NCBI GenBank assembly: GCA_934444895.1
Contig: CAKSDA010000074.1
Span: forward strand, 1 to 8,125
Length of the DNA stretch: 8,125 bases
DNA from: an uncultured Eubacteriales bacterium
GTDB lineage: Bacteria > Bacillota > Clostridia > Oscillospirales > Acutalibacteraceae
Direction: 5' to 3'
Positions 6,760-8,125 of this stretch are shown one piece after another. The notes beneath the pieces were generated by a model. That model was not told where the DNA came from. It saw only the letters and a list, made by a program, of their open reading frames with translations, and made no database searches. The translations under genes and the position numbers were made by a program. The stretch's first letter is position 1; every line of letters starts with the position of its first letter.

Positions 6760-6764
6760 GGGAG
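6760..6764 (+). promoter_or_regulatory. Ribosome binding site that decides the ireB start
   Basis: GGGAG lies 9 bases before the ATG at 6774 and downstream of the alternative in-frame ATG at 6756. It therefore supports the later start and the 81-residue product, whose N-terminus also matches IreB homologues better. Confidence 0.65.
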
Positions 6765-6773
6765 TTGAAATAT

Positions 6774-7019
6774 ATGAATGATAAAACAATGACATTTTCC
6801 TTAGGTAACGACCGTGACCGTCAAATCAGAGAGGCTATGCTCACGGTATATAATGCTTTAAAGGAAAAGGGATATAATCCTATTAACCAAATTGTAGGGT
6901 ATATTTTGTCTGAGGATCCTACCTATATTACAACCCATAATAACGCAAGAAACCTTATTCAGAAAATTGACAGGGATACTTTGCTTCAAACGCTTGTTAA
7001 GTATTATATGACCACTTAA
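6774..7019 (+). CDS. ireB: IreB-family regulatory phosphoprotein (UPF0297/DUF965)
   Basis: This encodes an 81-residue cytoplasmic protein with the family core NALKEKGYNPINQIVGYILS, then EDPTYITTHNNARN and the closing KYYMTT. This core is highly conserved across Firmicutes. In Enterococcus faecalis IreB is a substrate of the Ser/Thr kinase IreK and the phosphatase IreP, and it modulates intrinsic cephalosporin tolerance. Phosphorylation there is on N-terminal threonines. Here Thr5 and Thr7 (MNDKTMTF) occupy the corresponding region, so the same control is plausible. An in-frame ATG at 6756 would add six residues but lies upstream of the ribosome binding site. The gene has its own promoter and is followed after 40 bases by a small conserved gene, probably in one transcript. 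Confidence 0.92.
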   Translation: MNDKTMTFSLGNDRDRQIREAMLTVYNALKEKGYNPINQIVGYILSEDPTYITTHNNARNLIQKIDRDTLLQTLVKYYMTT

Positions 7020-7059
7020 TTCCTGTTTGTTTTAATGCTAAAAAGGAGTTTTTTGATAT

Positions 7060-7341
7060 ATGGCAGAAAAATTTTTAACTTATAAAGGGCGCCCGCTGGT
7101 TCGCGGAGGGAACACTATCTACTACGGCAACATGTCGGACACTTATGTGTGCGTATTGCAGATAATGAGCAACAAAGAGGAAAACGGTCAAGAGGTTCCG
7201 GATAAAATTCAAATTCAGCTTTTAAATACCGACCCGGATATGCCAATACTTGAGCGTATTGTTAAAACAAGTGAAAAGCACGGACTTTATAACGCCATGG
7301 ATATTGCTTCAATATGGCTTGAGCGCGCACTCAAAGGATAG
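7060..7341 (+). CDS. Conserved small clostridial protein of unknown function
   Basis: This encodes 93 residues with no signal peptide or membrane helix. The N-terminal part, FLTYKGRPLVRGGNTIYYG, is followed by a beta-rich stretch (YVCVLQIMS, KIQIQLLNTD) and a C-terminal helix with GLYNAMDIASIWLERAL. I recall closely similar proteins in many Clostridia near ireB or other core genes, but no function has reached my knowledge. AAGGAG (7043-7048) precedes the ATG by 11 bases. It lies between ireB and a strong terminator, so the two probably form a two-gene transcript. Codon use looks like that of the core genes and not like the AT-rich left part of the window. Conservation and linkage suggest a housekeeping role, possibly tied to the IreB signalling branch, which is only an inference. 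Confidence 0.88.
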   Translation: MAEKFLTYKGRPLVRGGNTIYYGNMSDTYVCVLQIMSNKEENGQEVPDKIQIQLLNTDPDMPILERIVKTSEKHGLYNAMDIASIWLERALKG

Positions 7342-7372
7342 TGCAAAAATCAAACGAAAAAAATTATAAAAG

Positions 7373-7408
7373 AACCGACTGTGTATTTTTAATATGCAGT
7401 CGGTTTTG
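7373..7408 (+). terminator. Intrinsic terminator after the ireB unit
   Basis: AACCGACTG (7373-7381) pairs perfectly with CAGTCGGTT (7397-7405) around a 15-base AT-rich loop, and the T-rich sequence TTTTGATT closes it. It sits about 30 bases after the stop codon of the small conserved gene. The A-rich 5' side (7357-7374) could let it act on the opposite strand as well. Confidence 0.85.
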
Positions 7409-7426
7409 ATTAATTCGGTAATTTAC

Positions 7427-7500
7427 AGCCTATTCCGTTGATTAATATTAAAAATTCTTAAAAAATGAAATAATATTTATTTAATTTGACTAAATAGGCT
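7427..7500. repeat. Separated inverted repeat next to the esterase-like promoter
   Basis: AGCCTATT (7427-7434) and its exact complement AATAGGCT (7493-7500) flank about 58 very AT-rich bases. The right copy overlaps the first base of the -35 box. The sequences could be operator half-sites for a looping repressor, but an 8-base match can arise by chance. Confidence 0.3.
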
Positions 7501-7529
7501 TGACAAAACTGATATTTGCATTGTATAAT
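7500..7529 (+). promoter_or_regulatory. Sigma-A-type promoter of the secreted esterase-like gene
   Basis: A consensus TTGACA (7500-7505) and a consensus TATAAT (7524-7529) are separated by 18 bases. This is the strongest-looking promoter in the window and lies 27 bases before the start codon, so the leader would be short. Confidence 0.85.
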
Positions 7530-7556
7530 TAATGTAACTTATATAAGAGGTGATTT

Positions 7557-8125
7557 GTGTTGACTGCTAAAAAAATATTATCATTTATTTTGTGCTTTGC
7601 ATTACTGCTTACATGCACAATAGGTAGCATATCAGCTGCAACAACCGGCGATGTTGACATTGATGTTTCTTACGATTCTCCTTGTCTGTTCGCTGTTACT
7701 GATGCTGATTTCAGCTATAAAACCCAGGGCAGAACATTCATTGATACGGATAGAGAAATCCTTCTAATGAATTCAGTTGCTTCAACATTTGAATTTAATG
7801 CAGATTGTGCAAATGATGTAACGATTGAATTTTTGGCCGAAAATGTTACCGATAAATGTTTCTTCACGGTAATTGTTGACGGCGTTGTTCAGGACAGAGA
7901 TAAGTGCGTTATTACCGAAGACAGTATGCCGCTTATAACAATAGCCGAAGATTTGGCTCCCGGAAAACATACATTCAAGCTTATTCGTCAGTCAGATCCC
8001 GCAGTTGCTTCCGTTGGAGTTGCATGGATAGAATTCAGCGGCAGAATGCTTGACGCAGATAAACAGAATTCCGTTATCGAATTCGTAGGCGACGGAATCA
8101 CAACTGCCGTAGGTAACATCGGTAA
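7557..8125 (+). CDS. Secreted CE2/SGNH-type esterase homologue, 3' end outside window
   Basis: The frame is open to the right edge (189 codons). AGAGGTGA (7546-7553) supports a GTG start at 7557, and an adjacent TTG at 7560 is an alternative. A signal peptide is clear: basic AKK, a hydrophobic core (residues 7-22) and SISA before a predicted cut at about residue 27. Residues 30-170 are beta-rich, with GRTFIDTDREILL, TFEFNADC, FFTVIVDG, APGKHTFKLIRQS and VAWIEFSGRML. This resembles the N-terminal jelly-roll of CE2 carbohydrate esterases. IEFVGDGITTAVGN (about 175-188) corresponds to block I of the SGNH hydrolase domain, normally 'IEFIGDSIT-GYGN'. The nucleophile Ser is Gly here (codon 8094-8096), so catalysis is doubtful. 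CE2 enzymes remove acetyl groups from plant or surface polysaccharides. This protein may bind sugars without hydrolysis. Confidence 0.75.
   Translation, partial: MLTAKKILSFILCFALLLTCTIGSISAATTGDVDIDVSYDSPCLFAVTDADFSYKTQGRTFIDTDREILLMNSVASTFEFNADCANDVTIEFLAENVTDKCFFTVIVDGVVQDRDKCVITEDSMPLITIAEDLAPGKHTFKLIRQSDPAVASVGVAWIEFSGRMLDADKQNSVIEFVGDGITTAVGNIG

Noticed and set aside
7557..7616. Lipoprotein signal (LLTC) in the secreted protein
   Set aside because: The residue before Cys20 is Thr, not Gly, Ala or Ser, and a normal SISA cleavage site follows. A standard signal peptide fits better.
1..8125. CRISPR arrays, tRNA or rRNA genes, insertion sequences
   Set aside because: No regularly spaced repeats, cloverleaf-like sequence, rRNA segment or transposase-like frame was seen on either strand.

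Overview
The window looks like a chromosomal segment of a low-GC anaerobic Firmicute of class Clostridia. The reasons are a UUC-specifying T-box leader in front of pheST, Gram-positive style ribosome binding sites, sigma-A-type promoters, and an IreB-family gene followed by a small conserved protein of a kind I recall from clostridial genomes. I cannot name the genus. A secreted CE2-like esterase relative at the right edge would fit a plant-fibre or gut anaerobe, but that is weak evidence.

Bases 1-2465 are an AT-rich accessory zone. It opens with the end of a large RHS/DNRLRE-like surface protein that appears truncated near base 165. Next come two paralogous small membrane proteins (189-806 and 1694-2308), with a HExxH putative zinc metallopeptidase (898-1386) between them. 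Two related C-terminal remnants (about 1459-1652 and 2271-2465) follow the peptidase gene and the second membrane protein. Both remnants end in a similar Asp/Tyr-rich tail, and the first carries a one-base frameshift in a T run. The layout resembles the eroded cassettes of toxin, immunity or orphan modules found downstream of RHS polymorphic-toxin genes. That function is inferred, not shown.

Bases 2500-6480 are a well-preserved core operon. A sigma-A promoter (2507-2535) drives a T-box leader with a Phe (UUC) specifier, an antiterminator element and an intrinsic terminator. These are followed by pheS (3028-4047) and pheT (4062-6455), the two subunits of phenylalanyl-tRNA synthetase. Uncharged tRNA-Phe is expected to relieve termination and raise expression. 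Hairpins follow pheT.

Bases 6676-7407 are a second unit. A promoter precedes an IreB-family regulatory phosphoprotein gene and a small conserved gene of unknown function, and a clear intrinsic terminator closes the unit. The ruvX-type gene often found next to ireB is absent here.

From 7500 to the right edge, a TTGACA/TATAAT promoter leads into a secreted protein that is cut off by the window. It has a signal peptide, a beta-rich domain and the start of an SGNH/GDSL hydrolase domain. The expected catalytic Gly-Asp-Ser reads Gly-Asp-Gly, so it may be a non-catalytic esterase homologue.
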